Below are positions 41,248 through 52,061 of a DNA stretch of 64,000 nucleotides, piece by piece. Location of the stretch: positions 4,278,001 to 4,342,000 of the forward strand of contig JAKSGN010000006.1 in NCBI GenBank assembly GCA_024180945.1, read 5' to 3'. Position numbers and translations under genes: made by a program. This stretch comes from Macrophomina tecta (taxonomy: Eukaryota; Ascomycota; Dothideomycetes; Botryosphaeriales; Botryosphaeriaceae). The notes below the pieces were generated by a model. That model saw nothing but the letters and a program-made list of their open reading frames with translations, was not told where the DNA came from and ran no database searches. Numbering within the stretch: position 1 is the first letter of the stretch; the number at the start of each line of letters is the position of its first letter.

Positions 41248-43359
41248 CTACTCATCGAAAACGGGCTCCAACCGCACGCCGCCGAAACTCCATCCGCCAA
41301 CCACGACACCTTCCTCATACCTCTTCGTCACCATCAATCCCAGCGCGCCGTCCAGCCCCACGTCCACCAACACATCGCCCACAATCTCGATCCATCCCTT
41401 CCCCTTCTTCTCCGCATACCTCGTCTTTCCCACCCTCACGCGCACCGCATCCGGATGCAGCAGGACTGGCACGATATCCGGCGTGATCTTGACATCCACG
41501 TACCTCGACCCAAAAGTCTTGACGTCGAAGGGCCTGCCAACCGAGAACACCAGCTCCGTCGGGGGCGTGACATCAACCGCACCCTCCTCCGGCACCCGCG
41601 CCGCACCCTCCGGCGCCTTGGGCTCGAAGAAGCACACGATGAACTTGACGCGGTACTTCCCGGGAGGGATACCTGTCCTCAGCACGCGCAGACACACATT
41701 CTCCGCAGCCCTGCACGTCAGCACCGCGCTCTCCTCCCGCCTACCATCGCCATCCAAATCCAGCGCGACGGGGAGCACCTTCTGCGAGCGGCCGGTGCGC
41801 ACATCGACTGCGATGCCCGCCTTGCCCGACGGACTCGTGTCGCGGCCCTCTCCCAACATCTGTACCTCGCCAAGCGAAGGGCGGTAGCCGAGCGGAAACC
41901 CGGTCTTGAAGTCAAGCTCCTCGGACGCGAACGAGCCATCGACGAGGCCGCGGCCGGCGACGCCGACGCGGAAGGCGAGGGCGGCGATCTCGAATTTCGG
42001 GGGCAGGGCCGACAGCTTGCAGATGAGGTCGGACAGCTTGCGCGCGCGAATGGCCTGGTGCGGGTCGCGCATGTACTGCTCTGTCAGCGCCGCCATCTCG
42101 TCCTCCTTCATCCACTGCTCCAGCGACACGTCCGCCAGCCCACTCTCTACGTCGAAGCGCGTGTACCGCGTCGGCGTGCCGTAGTACATGCGGTGCATCT
42201 CGTTGTCGACGCGCGCCGTGCCCGTCGCCATCGAGGCGAGCGCGGAGGCGAGCGCGATGTCCGTGCCTAGTCCGAAGGGGAGCCAGCTGGCGACTTTTTT
42301 GACCGAGGGGATTGTCTGCAGGCCTGTACCGATGGAGACGATGACGCCGATAGAGCGGCCTTCCCAGATCTCTTTGGCTGCGTGGCTGACTTCTGCGCAT
42401 GGGTTGTTGAATCCGACGCCGCCGTCCAGGTAGGTCATGCGGGGCGTGCCGAACGTCATTTCTTCGAAGAAAGTCGGCGCTGCGGACGTGGCGCGCAGAG
42501 CCTGCCAGATCTTGGTTTGTCTGTCGTTGGGGTTGTAGGTGGAGAGGATTTGTGGGAGGCCGAGCGCGCTCTTGAGCGTTGTGACAACGAAGGTGCGGCA
42601 TCCTTTCTGGCCGGCACGGCGGTGGACAGAGTTTCGGGGATGGATGCGGAAAGTGTTCTTCCTGGTGATGCCATCTTTGGAGATGATTGAGGAAGCATCG
42701 GAGTCTTGGGACATCTTGCTGTTGTAGCTTTGCCATAGTGTTGCTCGTGACTCCTCGACGGTATTTGTTTGCGACTCTTCAAGTTCCTTGGGAACAGAGA
42801 AGCTCTCCTCCGGGGATTCGGTGAGGCGGGGCGGTGTTGGCTGGTCCGCCCAGATGCTCTCTCCCTCAATGTTCAACGGCTCCACGACCTCCTCGAATAG
42901 GGAGTCATCCCACATGAGCTCGTCTTCCTTGTAGCCCAGGTCAACGAGGGCTTGCTTGATAGCAGCTTCAAGAGCGGCCCCGGAGAAGCGGGTCGAGCTG
43001 GTAGGCAGCTTCACGCCAAGGATGCTGATGGAGCGGTCTTTCTTGAAGATGTCTTGGGCGAGCTTGGTGTAGATGCCGATGCATGTCTCGACGTCAAGTC
43101 GGAGTCTTCCCAGAAGCACTGCAATAATGCCACCGGTGGAGGTGCCGCCAATGAGGTCGAAGTAATCACAAGGCTTCAGCTTCTCTTTGCTGTTCAGGGG
43201 GCGCTTCTTTAGTCGCTTCTCCTGGGCGGCGATGCTGTCCATCAGGTCTTTTAGTACCATCAGGCTGGAGAGGCCCCGCACGCCTCCTCCGTCGAGCGAC
43301 AGCAAGCGGAGCGGGGCGTTAGGGTTAGACTTCGATCCTTCCAAGGGTGGCGAACGCAT
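41248..43359 (-). CDS. Patatin-like phospholipase
   Basis: Single exon, 703 aa from ATG 43359. Patatin lipases are Ser-Asp dyad acyl hydrolases. The oxyanion loop DGGGVRG is at residues 23-29, the nucleophile elbow GTSTGG has Ser74, and the catalytic Asp312 lies in YLDGGVGFNNP; all are intact. The extra C-terminal ~200 residues (after about 500) contain a beta-rich block with DLDGDGR and repeated FKTGFPLGYRP-type sequence and no named domain. The frame continues upstream of 43359 to about 43611 but without an ATG and with poor composition, so the start is the Met just before the conserved block. No signal peptide: probably cytosolic, acting on membrane phospholipids. Fungal proteins of this type often occur as stand-alone lipases or are fused to NLR-like repeats; no such repeats are here. 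Confidence 0.92.
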   Translation of the reverse strand: MRSPPLEGSKSNPNAPLRLLSLDGGGVRGLSSLMVLKDLMDSIAAQEKRLKKRPLNSKEKLKPCDYFDLIGGTSTGGIIAVLLGRLRLDVETCIGIYTKLAQDIFKKDRSISILGVKLPTSSTRFSGAALEAAIKQALVDLGYKEDELMWDDSLFEEVVEPLNIEGESIWADQPTPPRLTESPEESFSVPKELEESQTNTVEESRATLWQSYNSKMSQDSDASSIISKDGITRKNTFRIHPRNSVHRRAGQKGCRTFVVTTLKSALGLPQILSTYNPNDRQTKIWQALRATSAAPTFFEEMTFGTPRMTYLDGGVGFNNPCAEVSHAAKEIWEGRSIGVIVSIGTGLQTIPSVKKVASWLPFGLGTDIALASALASMATGTARVDNEMHRMYYGTPTRYTRFDVESGLADVSLEQWMKEDEMAALTEQYMRDPHQAIRARKLSDLICKLSALPPKFEIAALAFRVGVAGRGLVDGSFASEELDFKTGFPLGYRPSLGEVQMLGEGRDTSPSGKAGIAVDVRTGRSQKVLPVALDLDGDGRREESAVLTCRAAENVCLRVLRTGIPPGKYRVKFIVCFFEPKAPEGAARVPEEGAVDVTPPTELVFSVGRPFDVKTFGSRYVDVKITPDIVPVLLHPDAVRVRVGKTRYAEKKGKGWIEIVGDVLVDVGLDGALGLMVTKRYEEGVVVGGWSFGGVRLEPVFDE

Positions 43360-44395
43360 GTTGGGTGGTTTGCCGGTGGGTGTAGACGGAAGAGCAGGCT
43401 GGGGACAGTTTATATATTCTGCAGGGTGGAGGCCGCCCCGTAGTGACGCAACTCTGGAGGCTCTGGAGGATGACTTCTGGCAATGCAAAAAGGGGCGCAC
43501 GTGGTGAGTCAGTGTTTCCGCTGGGTGAAGAATCTCGTAGCGGGAAGTGATGTGTCTTGGGCAGGGCAAACTCGGGACGAGAGGTCGTGTGCCTGTGTGA
43601 CGCGGGTCCAAAAAGGCAACCGCCTACCTAAACGGGGCGAGTGGCAGTGCGCGGATGAGCAGGAAGGCAAAGCCGAGCAGCAAGCATATCTCAAGCGATC
43701 GGGGAACGAGCGCGATGACTGGTAAGGCGACTTTCTGGCGGGACGGCGCGGTGCGCAGCCCCGGTCGAAGCTTTTATCTTATACGTAGGTCGCCGGCGCG
43801 TCTGCCCAAGGCAGCTGGGGTCGTTGATGCGGCTGACTCTAATTCGGGCGTCCATTCGGATGCCGGCACATGCTGGCAAATAAGCGCCAACGACCGCTCG
43901 ACAGGCTCAAGGCTGCAGCCAGTTGCGGACATGTCAGCTGCAGCCTCCCTTCTCAAAGTGCTGGTCATGGGAACGCCACCGCTGCGCCCTGCCCCATCCA
44001 TGCTACATCTGGGATTAGCGAAGATCGCCTGTTGCACGCATCAGTAATGCTGATTGGCTCAAAAGCGATAAGCAGTAATCCTCATTCAGCCTTGCCTAAC
44101 CCTGCCAACGGCATACGTACATGCTTCAGCATCTTTTCTGCTTTCCTGGGCTTGCCTTTTGCCTCTGGAACGGCCGGGCGTAGAAAAATGAGATAGGAAG
44201 AAGGACATGGGCATGGCAAAAATGTGAACGGGTATGCCTCCCTCCCTTTCTGCATAAACAAGCCAGACACAACATCGGCGGCCGAGGCTGCCGCACTCTC
44301 AATGGCTTCCAGGGACAAACAAACGGCGCATCAAGTCGTCTGCCTCCCTTCCACCGACCGCGGGTCTCGGCCGTCGCCATTGCAACGGCGAAGAT
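43360..44395. other. Patatin promoter region
   Basis: About 1 kb holding the patatin gene promoter and the 3' end of the GNAT gene. No other gene seen. Confidence 0.5.
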
Positions 44396-45006
44396 CTAAG
44401 CAGCTCTTTCGGGGAGCTCGGTGCCAGGGCGAGGGGCGCGATAGACTTGGGTATCTCTCAAGCCCAGGGTGGGGCTTTGGAAATCCTGCTCCTTTGTTTC
44501 CCACAAGATGAAGCCACACTTCTCGAGCACCTTCCGGCTCGCAAAATGGCCGGGGTCGATCTTGGCGGTGGCATAGCCATAAACGCCTTCATACTTCTTC
44601 CAGAACAAGGGCAGGAAGGCCGTGAGGGCCTCGGTGGCGATGCCTCTGCCCCAATAGTCGGGATGTAGTATATAGCCAATCTCGGGAGCGCGGGCAGCTC
44701 CCAGCACGCCAATGACTCTGCGGGCGGGCAGCAGCTCGATGGAGAAGTTGTAGCAGTTGGAGCGGCCAAGGCAGTCGCGGATCCAGTCCTCAGTTTGCGA
44801 GACATCAGTTGCCGGGCCCGTCGGACTAATGCGCCTGGTCAGCACTGTGGCCGCAAGTGCGCAGGCACCCAAGTCGCGTACGTGTACTTCATGACGTCGG
44901 GCCTCTCGCGGAGTCGGTGAACATCGGCGACGTCTTCCAGGCTGAGGCGGCGCAAGCGGATGCGAGCGGTTCTGGCCTCCTCGGTGGCTTCCTGTAATGC
45001 GGGCAT
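44396..45006 (-). CDS. GNAT-family N-acetyltransferase (RimJ/RimL type)
   Basis: Exons 45006-44882 and 44825-44396 (56-bp intron with GCTGAC branch point) give 184 aa. The family moves acetyl from acetyl-CoA to an amine. RIRLRRLSLEDVADVHRLRERPDVMKYTPTGP is the N-terminal strand-helix; the intron falls in KYT/P. TEDWIRDCLG, ARRVIGVLG and IGYILHPDYWGRGIATEALTAFLPLFW follow, with the acetyl-CoA-binding Q/RxxGxG/A loop as YWGRGIAT. GYATAKIDPGHFASRKVLEKCGFI is the usual C-terminal motif of RimJ/RimL-like enzymes. The substrate is unknown; it may be a small molecule or a protein N-terminus. The start is the ATG giving the conserved first strand. Confidence 0.9.
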
Positions 45007-45835
45007 TGCGTGGTTGCGCAGAGGGGGAGAGGAGGCGTGGCCGGTTGAGTCATTTTGGCGGCTGCGGGCTGGGCGCTGCGGCGGGGGCGGGCGGCCTTAG
45101 CCAAGACCGGAGCACAGCTGGTTTGGATCGCATAGAGGAGGAAGAAGTAGAGTAGATGGAGCTGGGTTGCGCAGTCTTTCGAGTGCGCATGCAGATCCTC
45201 TGACTCAGGCAGCGCCGGCCGGCAACATCTTCCTCCTCCACCCACTGGCACCCCTGCTTCTACACCCCCTCCAACTTCTCAACAGCCACCAACCACCGAG
45301 GCCGATGCTGAGAGGCGCAAGCCCGCATGCACTGCCTGCCACTCTGCCGGGACTGAGGCTCTGCCGCCCTGCTTGCCCTGCGTCTGGAGAAGACCCCGCC
45401 GTCCCCGTCTCACCCGGCAACCTGTTGGTGTCGCACAACGACGTTGCCTGCTCCCAATTCTTCAGCAGCCACCGCTTCAGGCAGATGCCGAGCCGGCCAG
45501 CAGTGGAGCAGAGGCAAGGCTAAAATTATGTCCCCGAGCGCGCATGAGGGTGGTCAGAGATTGGCCGGCCCGCTCTATCACCCTCGAGTCTGACTGCTCA
45601 CGTGCTTCGTGGCATACCGAAGTCAGAATTCCCGGACACCACCAGGCAAATGGCCCTTTTCCTCTCATGCGATCCGAGACCGTCAATATGTTCTGGATAT
45701 CGAGCCGCTCACACCTGATGCAGACATCCGGGCGTAGGTGCATATTGATGCTAGCAAGAAAGTCATGCCTATGAGGTCTTCCGCTTCCCACAAAAATCAT
45801 CGCTTAAGCGCAAACTGCTCTTTCCCTATCCGTCG
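45007..45835. other. Intergenic region upstream of GNAT gene
   Basis: No gene recognised; contains the GNAT promoter and the 3' end of the membrane-protein gene. Confidence 0.45.
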
Positions 45836-47140
45836 TCATTCCTCTACCGGGCTGGCAACCGTCTCTACGCACATCGTCTTCCGTATACCGATCTGCTCGC
45901 TCGACAGGATATGTTTTTCGCTCTCGCTGTCAGCACCACTGCTGACTGTATTGCGCCATTCGCTGTGAGATCCTCTATACGCGTCCAGCTCCACGAGTCC
46001 TTGCGCGCGGAATCTCGGAGTTCCGGAGAACATCCCCCCTGCGGACTTGCTTCCACTGTCCTTTCTGGATCTGCTCGACGAGTTACCTCGAAATGTTTCC
46101 TTGAACATTGGACGCAGTGGCGGTATGCAAGCTGTTACGATTGCAATGTTGCACTCTACTTGTGACCAAAGAAGAATCTGTCGTATGTCTCAGCAATGCC
46201 CTTGTGTTCCTCTGGATATCACTTACAAACACTGCGTCATACGGGACATCCTTCGAGACGGTGTATATGTACAGGGCGTTGAGCCGTACGATGGATGCCG
46301 CTACCGCGATACTTCCAGTCAGGAAAATGCCGATCAATGCCCCTGACTTATCAGCATAGAAAATCTGTGTTGGTATGGCTGCACTTACAACGTCGGTTTC
46401 GTGGGATGTTCAGCCTCGTTAGTACGGGAATTGGGAGCAGCAGAATTACGAAGTCCGTTGCGATGCTGACCCCAGCCGTCGAAAAATATGTCTTCGGTAG
46501 ATTGTTGCAGCCCTTGGGAAAAGTTGGGCTCCATGCATCCGATATCCTGTGTCGGCACTCGAAAGCATTGACGAACACGGCCACTGCCGTGTGTGCCGCA
46601 ACGACCGCAGCAGTTATCGAGATCCATATTCGGAACACTCTCTGGGAGAAGACCTTGTAGTAGAGCGCGAGAATGCTCGCTTTGATGAAGAACAAGGCGA
46701 AGGGATATACCATCTGATAGGCGTACCAGTGCTTCAGCGTTGGCACGAGGATTTCCGGTGAAAGATCAGCGGAATGCCTCCTGTTATCCATCAGCTCAAT
46801 TTCCATCAAATCGGCAGATGCATTCTTACCCCGTTCCATAGCTAACGTGGATAGCATTCGCTATGCTCATCCCCAGCACGACAAGCAGAGCTGTAAGGAT
46901 GAAGTAGTCATCCGTACCGACATATCGGAGATATACGATTCGACAATACAGCCTTGATGTTGCCAAGCCGGCATCAATTTCATTGTCTGCTTCAACAACA
47001 CAAATGCGCCGGGCCATGGACTTGACAACATGAAAAGCTTACCTGAGAATTACTGTCGAGATGGAAAGGGAGAGCAAAGAGCCCAAGATAGCCAAGAACA
47101 TAGGTTGCCGGGATTCATCATGGGTCGTGATCTCTTGCAT
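45836..47140 (-). CDS. Fungal rhodopsin-fold integral membrane protein
   Basis: Five exons on the minus strand: 47140-47043, 46952-46830, 46780-46389, 46342-46227 and 46177-45836. All four junctions keep frame and give 356 aa. About seven hydrophobic segments occur: FLAILGSLLSLSISTVIL, then YFILTALLVVLGMSIANAI, VYPFALFFIKASILALYY, ISITAAVVAAHTAVAVFV, VSIATDFVILLLPIPVL, ALIGIFLTGSIAVAASIV, and VECNIAIVTACIPPLRPM after ILLWSQ. The CNN-type cysteine segment (AFECRHRISDAWSP, PKGCNN) before TM5 and the final LLWSQVE..ACIPPLRP are hallmarks of the fungal SAT4/PTH11-related rhodopsin-fold family. The cytosolic tail is Ser/Arg-rich. Ligand and signalling role are unknown; a PTH11-like receptor is possible but the N-terminal CFEM domain of PTH11 is absent. 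Confidence 0.88.
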
Positions 47141-48860
47141 CTTGAGAGGTCTGACGGGAGATGGCTCTGCTTCTTCACGCACTGAAGCAAAAGCAGGGTG
47201 ATTCAGCATCAGTGGAATTCCCAGGCGTCACACGCCATTGAAGTATGCCTGTAATTTTTGTGTTGCATTCGCCTCTGGCTGCTTTGGCTAACTGCAGAAT
47301 TTCTGCTCGCATTTGCAACATTATCTCCGCGACCCGTTGTTATGTTTCGACTGCCTTAGGACCTTCGATCCGAAAGCACAATGCACTTGCCAGGGTTGAC
47401 TGCACTTTCGCAGGGTCCTCAGTGGTCGAGTCGAGGGCTTTCGGACCCACCTAATACGGCCTGTCGTCCACCTGATTGAACGCCTCCAATGCTTCGCCTT
47501 CGCAGAGCCACTTGCTCTACACAGGGGGGATACCCATATGACCACCGACGGGGAGCCACGGGATGGAAATCCCTATCGCACAGCATTTTGGACGGATCGA
47601 TGAGCCAGAGGACAACATCCAACCCCCAGCTCGAAGTCCTGCCTTGTGTGCCGACTGCATCTTCTTCACACATCAAATTACCGCTGTCACAATCACGGCT
47701 GAAGTGACCAATGAAAGCGTTGGATCGACAAAGTACACGCAATCATTCCAATTAGCATCGCAATAGCATCGCTCAAAAAGGGCATGAGTCTTCGGACAGA
47801 CCGTCTGCGCAGCAGTTGCTACATGCTCACGTTTTTCTTTTTTTTTCTTTTTTAAAAAAAAAAAATTTTCATGACTGAGCCCACACGTCGCAATATTATT
47901 TAAATCAACTCCATCTGTTATAATCACAGGTTCACCGGCGTCCGGTGCCGCTGTCAAGTAATTTACGGCCCGATCCCACCGCGCCCACCCCGTGTATGCG
48001 ATATAGTTGCTTTCCCCACAAATTTGCTCCACGGGGGATCAGACACGACCTTCCACTCGCTGACAGCGGCACAGAAAACCCCGGTCATTGTTGCTGTGCC
48101 GCAGATCACAGCCGTGCTGCCGCTGCACGCCATCAACAAACTCCTGCCAATGAAGAGGCTCGCGCCGGGATTCAAGTGTACTCGCACCCGCGTAGATCTG
48201 TTAAACATATTACGGATCTTGGAAGGTGTGAGCACCAGAAAAACATGCGATCTTGTCGCTTCCGCAAAGCTCAACCGAGGAAATAAGGAACGGCCATCCG
48301 TCTCTTGTTGTTTTCGGAGAGCACTACGCGATGCTTGGCTTGCATACGCCACAACCATTCCACTGGACGCGGCAGAAACTGTGCCGCCTTCCTTCCACAC
48401 GGAAATTATGTGTTGTGAAGGCACAGCGAGGCATTATGCGCATGGGGGCCGGGTAAACTATGAATAAGAAAAAGAAGGGTCGCATTTGCGGGTGCAGAGA
48501 ACCGCCCATTCTGCGGCACACGCGGTAGACCCGCCGCCAAAGGTCGATTTCGGCAGCCACTTTCTGCCATCTAAACGGCAAGTGATCTCCTCTCGTTCGG
48601 TTGTTCTTCACACATCTGGAAACCGTCCGAGACTTCGGCTTCTCTACCTGTCGTTGATTTCGGCTGTGCGGCGGGGGCCCAGACCAGGAACGTTTCTGCA
48701 GTACAGAGAAGAAATAGTCGCTTCCTTGCTTCCGGGTACCGAGGTTTTTACTGTTTCAGCGCCATCTTTTTTTTTAATACGCGGAACAGTTCCCAAACGG
48801 GAAGAAAAAGAAGACCCTTTCGATCTGTAGTGTACCAGCCGTTTTCGGCTGATCGCAAAG
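47141..48860. other. Divergent intergenic region, rhodopsin-fold/tyrosinase
   Basis: 1.7 kb with the promoters of two divergent genes. A T6A12 tract lies at 47848-47865. Short frames near 47489-47770 and 48024-48467 show no domain. Confidence 0.45.
47848..47865. repeat. T6A12 tract
   Basis: Six T (preceded by CT-rich runs) then twelve A and a TTTT; one of four T-run/A-run tracts in intergenic DNA here. Confidence 0.9.
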
Positions 48861-50086
48861 ATGTATCTGATGACACTGTTGGTGGCTTTTGAGGGCTTGG
48901 CTGGTGCTGTATTGGGGGGACTTATCACTGCAGAGAAAGCTTGCGTGAATCCGCCGGTGCGGAGGGAGTGGTAGGGCTTACTTGGAGGTTGCAAAGTTGT
49001 TGTGGAGGTGAAGAGTTAATCACAATCACAGGAGAGAGCTTTCGCTGCTCGAGAGAACGTCGTACATCGATGCTGTTCTGTGTCTCACGCGTAGGCCAGC
49101 CATCTCCGGACTCAATGGCACTGTGAACCGCTTCGACGATCATCATGCTGTTCACAGTGAACAGACACCTGCGATCCATTGGGTCGTAAGTCCGCACAAC
49201 CATAATCATTCTTCTCCGGCGGGACATGCTGAACAGAAACACAGGGCCACTTCGCACTATGGCACCGCTACTTCGTCGCGACCTACGAGAAAGCACTGCG
49301 AGAAGAATGCGGCTACCAAGGCGCACAACCGTAAGTGAGCCCCCTCCGGCAAACTGTCCTCTCTACCACACCCACCCCAGAGAAACAACTCACTCACTTC
49401 ACTCCTCAAATAAGTTACTGGAACTGGTCTCTCGACGCCAGCCCAACCGACTCCAACAACACCGCCGTCTTTTCCCCCGCCATCTTCTCCCCCGTCACCG
49501 GCTTCGGCCGCAACGGCCCCTGGGCGCCCGCCACACCCGCCCAAAACCCACTCAACCTGACCGGCCGCACGGGCGGCGGCTGCGTCCCCTCGGGTCCCTT
49601 CGCCTATCCCAACTTCCGCGTCAACGTCGGCGTCCCCGGCTGCCTCAAGCGCGATTTCACGCCCTGGGTCCTGAACACCTTCGCCGCGGCATCGCTCGTC
49701 GAGCACGTCGTCTCGCAGCCCGACTACGCCGCCTTCGCGCGCGCCCTCGAGGGCATCCCGAGCTTCAGCGCGCCGAACATCCACGGCAGCGGCCACTTTG
49801 GCGTCGGGGGCGCGCTGGGTACCATTGGGATGCGGCGAACAGTCTGGGAGACCCGCTGTTCTATCTGCATCATGCGAACTTGGATCGCGTGTTGTGGGAG
49901 TGGCAGAAGAGGGACCTGCAGGCGCGGTTGCGTGACGTAGGGGGTCCTGTGGTGCCGTTTGATTACGCGGGCGTGAATGTGACGCTCGGGTTCGAGGTCA
50001 ATATGGGCCCATTGGCAGGGAACGCGTCGTTGGGGGAATTGTTGAATACGACGGATGGGAAGCTTTGCTATAGCTACGGGGACTGA
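48861..50086 (+). pseudogene. Secreted tyrosinase with one-base frameshift
   Basis: Exons 48861-48970, 49032-49185, 49245-49330 and 49415-50086. The signal peptide MYLMTLLVAFEGLAGAV is followed by CVNPPVRREWRELSLLERTSYIDAVLCL, the usual start of fungal secreted tyrosinases. The CuA region is AVHSEQTPAIHWVGHFALWHRYFVATYEKALREECGY, then YWNWSLD. The CuB region has HGSGHFGVGGALG and, after a break, DPLFYLHHANLDRVLWEWQ, so all expected copper ligands appear. The frame changes at about 49829: the sequence ACCATTGGGATGCGG lacks one G that would restore GT-IG-D-AANS. Coding length is 1022, one short of a multiple of three (340 residues if whole). As read, translation would leave the family 14 residues after the first CuB histidines. 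No intron of realistic size explains the shift. A sequencing slip in the GGG run is the alternative. Confidence 0.85.
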
Positions 50087-50884
50087 TAAATTTGAGGGAT
50101 GTGGTGCTATTCAGGCAGTTCGGTAGGCGATTCGTGGAGGGACTGGCAGTGAGTTTAGAACTGCAGTGAGTGCTTTAAGCGCTCCGTATGGTTCGGGATG
50201 CCTACTAGAAAATTTGCGGACCTGTCTATCCCTGAATGTACTAAATAATTCTCTTAGCTCGATAATAGAGGGTGAGAATTGTGAAATTTTTTTTTTTTAA
50301 AAAAAAAGAAAAGAAAAAAAGACCAGAATCATTTCGCCCAAGTTCGGAATATGCTGTTATCCGTGAATGTACATTTTCAGGAAGATGTAATCAATATGTT
50401 GTTTTCTCTGGCTGAGGTCATCCATGGTTATCTGCAATGGTACGCTCGTTGAATTGGTAGGAATTATGTTGACAGCCTAACATAGTTGGTCGAGCACGGA
50501 CACCTGACTCCTAGGAGGAAAGAGCTTGGATCAAACTCTAAAGGCAGATCATGGGGAAAGGTATCAATTACAACACGGTGCGGGTCCAGAGGTCGATAGG
50601 GCAATATCCGTCAATAAACACCGTGAATAACAGTTCGAGAGTAGCCGATTCACGATGTAAAATGTCCCAAAGAAACCGGGAAGTTTGACTGAAATTCGGA
50701 AGGTTGATGCCTTGGAGTGTATCATTCCATGATTCTTTACGCCCAGCATTCAACCAATTGATGACCCCCGAAATGCCCATGCCTTCATCGAAACCCGGTG
50801 TATCGCATCTGCTTTTTTGGACCCAATCCGTCGTCACGACGATTTTCTTCTTCCATCCTCCTAACGAGCCCCGACGCCTATCGC
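50087..50884. other. Tyrosinase/RPS6 convergent intergenic region
   Basis: AT-rich, with a T12A9 tract at 50287. No gene recognised. Confidence 0.5.
50287..50307. repeat. T12A9 tract
   Basis: Twelve T followed by nine A, about 200 bases after the tyrosinase stop and 580 after the RPS6 stop on the other strand. Confidence 0.95.
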
Positions 50885-51764
50885 TTACTTCCTCAGGGAA
50901 GAGGCCCTCCTCTTCTTGGCCTCGTCGTGAGCAGCCTTGTTCTCGGCGACACGCTGGTGAAGCAGCTTGGCGTAGTCGGACTGATTTCTTGTTAGCCGCA
51001 ATGCAATTGACACTCCAGGGGGAAGTGGAACATACGGCAGCATCGCGCTGGCGCTCGGCGTTGCGGCGCTTCAGGGCGATCCTGTGGCGCTTGTGCTGGA
51101 GACGCTGAGGAGTAACCAGGCGCTGGATCCTGGGAGCCTTGGTGTAGGGCTTCTTGCCCTCGCCCTTGGGCTGAACCTCGCGGCGGATGACGAACTTGCG
51201 GACCTATTTCATATCACATCAGATTCGGCTCTTTCTAACTCAGACTCGGCATCATCTCAGAATAATTGAGATGACCCGGCGAAGCACGATAAGGGGAAGG
51301 AAACCCACATCGTCTTCCTTGCTGAGACCAAACATGCGGCGGATCTTGGTGGCGCGCTTGGGGCCAAGGCGCTTGGGGTGGACGGTGTCGGTCAGGCCGG
51401 GGATGTCGGCGTCGCCCTGCTTGACAATGGAGAGAGCGAGGACGGAGAGATCCATGGCGACAATGCAGCCGCGGACGGACTTCCTCTTGCGCTCACCAGT
51501 GCGGCGAGGGCGGTAGCAGGAGTGGCCGTCGCTGAGCAGGAGACGGACACGGGTAGGGTGCATAACACCCTGCTTCATCGGGAAACCCTGCTTGTCGTTG
51601 CCGCCGGTGATCCTGAAGACGTAGCCCTTGAACTCGTCGCCAATGCTGTCGCCGGGAACCTCTTGACCCATGCGGCGGTCCATGAAGGCACGGAGCTTGC
51701 GCTCATCGTCGATCTCGATCAGCTTCTGCGAGCCGTTGGCCGGGTAGGAAATGTTGAGCTTCAT
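50885..51764 (-). CDS. RPS6: 40S ribosomal protein S6
   Basis: Exons 51764-51309, 51203-51036 and 50980-50885 on the minus strand, all phase 0, give 239 aa, the standard fungal length. Sequence is highly typical: [128 protein letters not shown] and the C-terminal RRASSLRK. The terminal RRxSS serines are the sites phosphorylated by TOR-dependent AGC kinases (Ypk3 in yeast). Cytosolic small ribosomal subunit. Divergent from the PRPP synthetase gene over 297 bp. Confidence 0.98.
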
Positions 51765-52061
51765 CTTGACGGCTCGGGGGTCAAGATCGAAAGGACTCGG
51801 TGTCGGGGGGCTGGTGTTGTCGTCGCGGTCGTCGCGGTAAAGCGGTGTTGATGGGCGAATTCTTTTCGAGTGGGCTTCGCTAGCGGAGCCGGTGAAACGT
51901 GGTGCCGGCGCGACCGCCCGCCGCTTGGGGCAGGCGGTGGGGCGCGGCAAATGGGCGCGCGAATGGATTTTATCGCATTCTGCAAGGCGGGCGCTGCTCT
52001 TGAAGCTTCTCCACCATGCGCTCCGCCAGCAACTTCCGCGCTGCTGCTGCAATCACCCGCC
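51765..52061. promoter_or_regulatory. Shared divergent promoter RPS6/PRS
   Basis: 297 bases between two start codons pointing apart. GC-rich, no TATA box seen. Both genes are growth-linked (ribosome and nucleotide supply), so co-regulation is plausible. Confidence 0.5.

Noticed and set aside
43360..43611. Upstream extension of the patatin frame
   Set aside because: Open, but begins without an ATG and has no similarity to the family; the Met at 43359 directly precedes the conserved block.
49821..49845. A tiny intron (GTACC...ACAG) to explain the tyrosinase frame change
   Set aside because: It would be only about 24 bp and its removal does not restore the needed frame.
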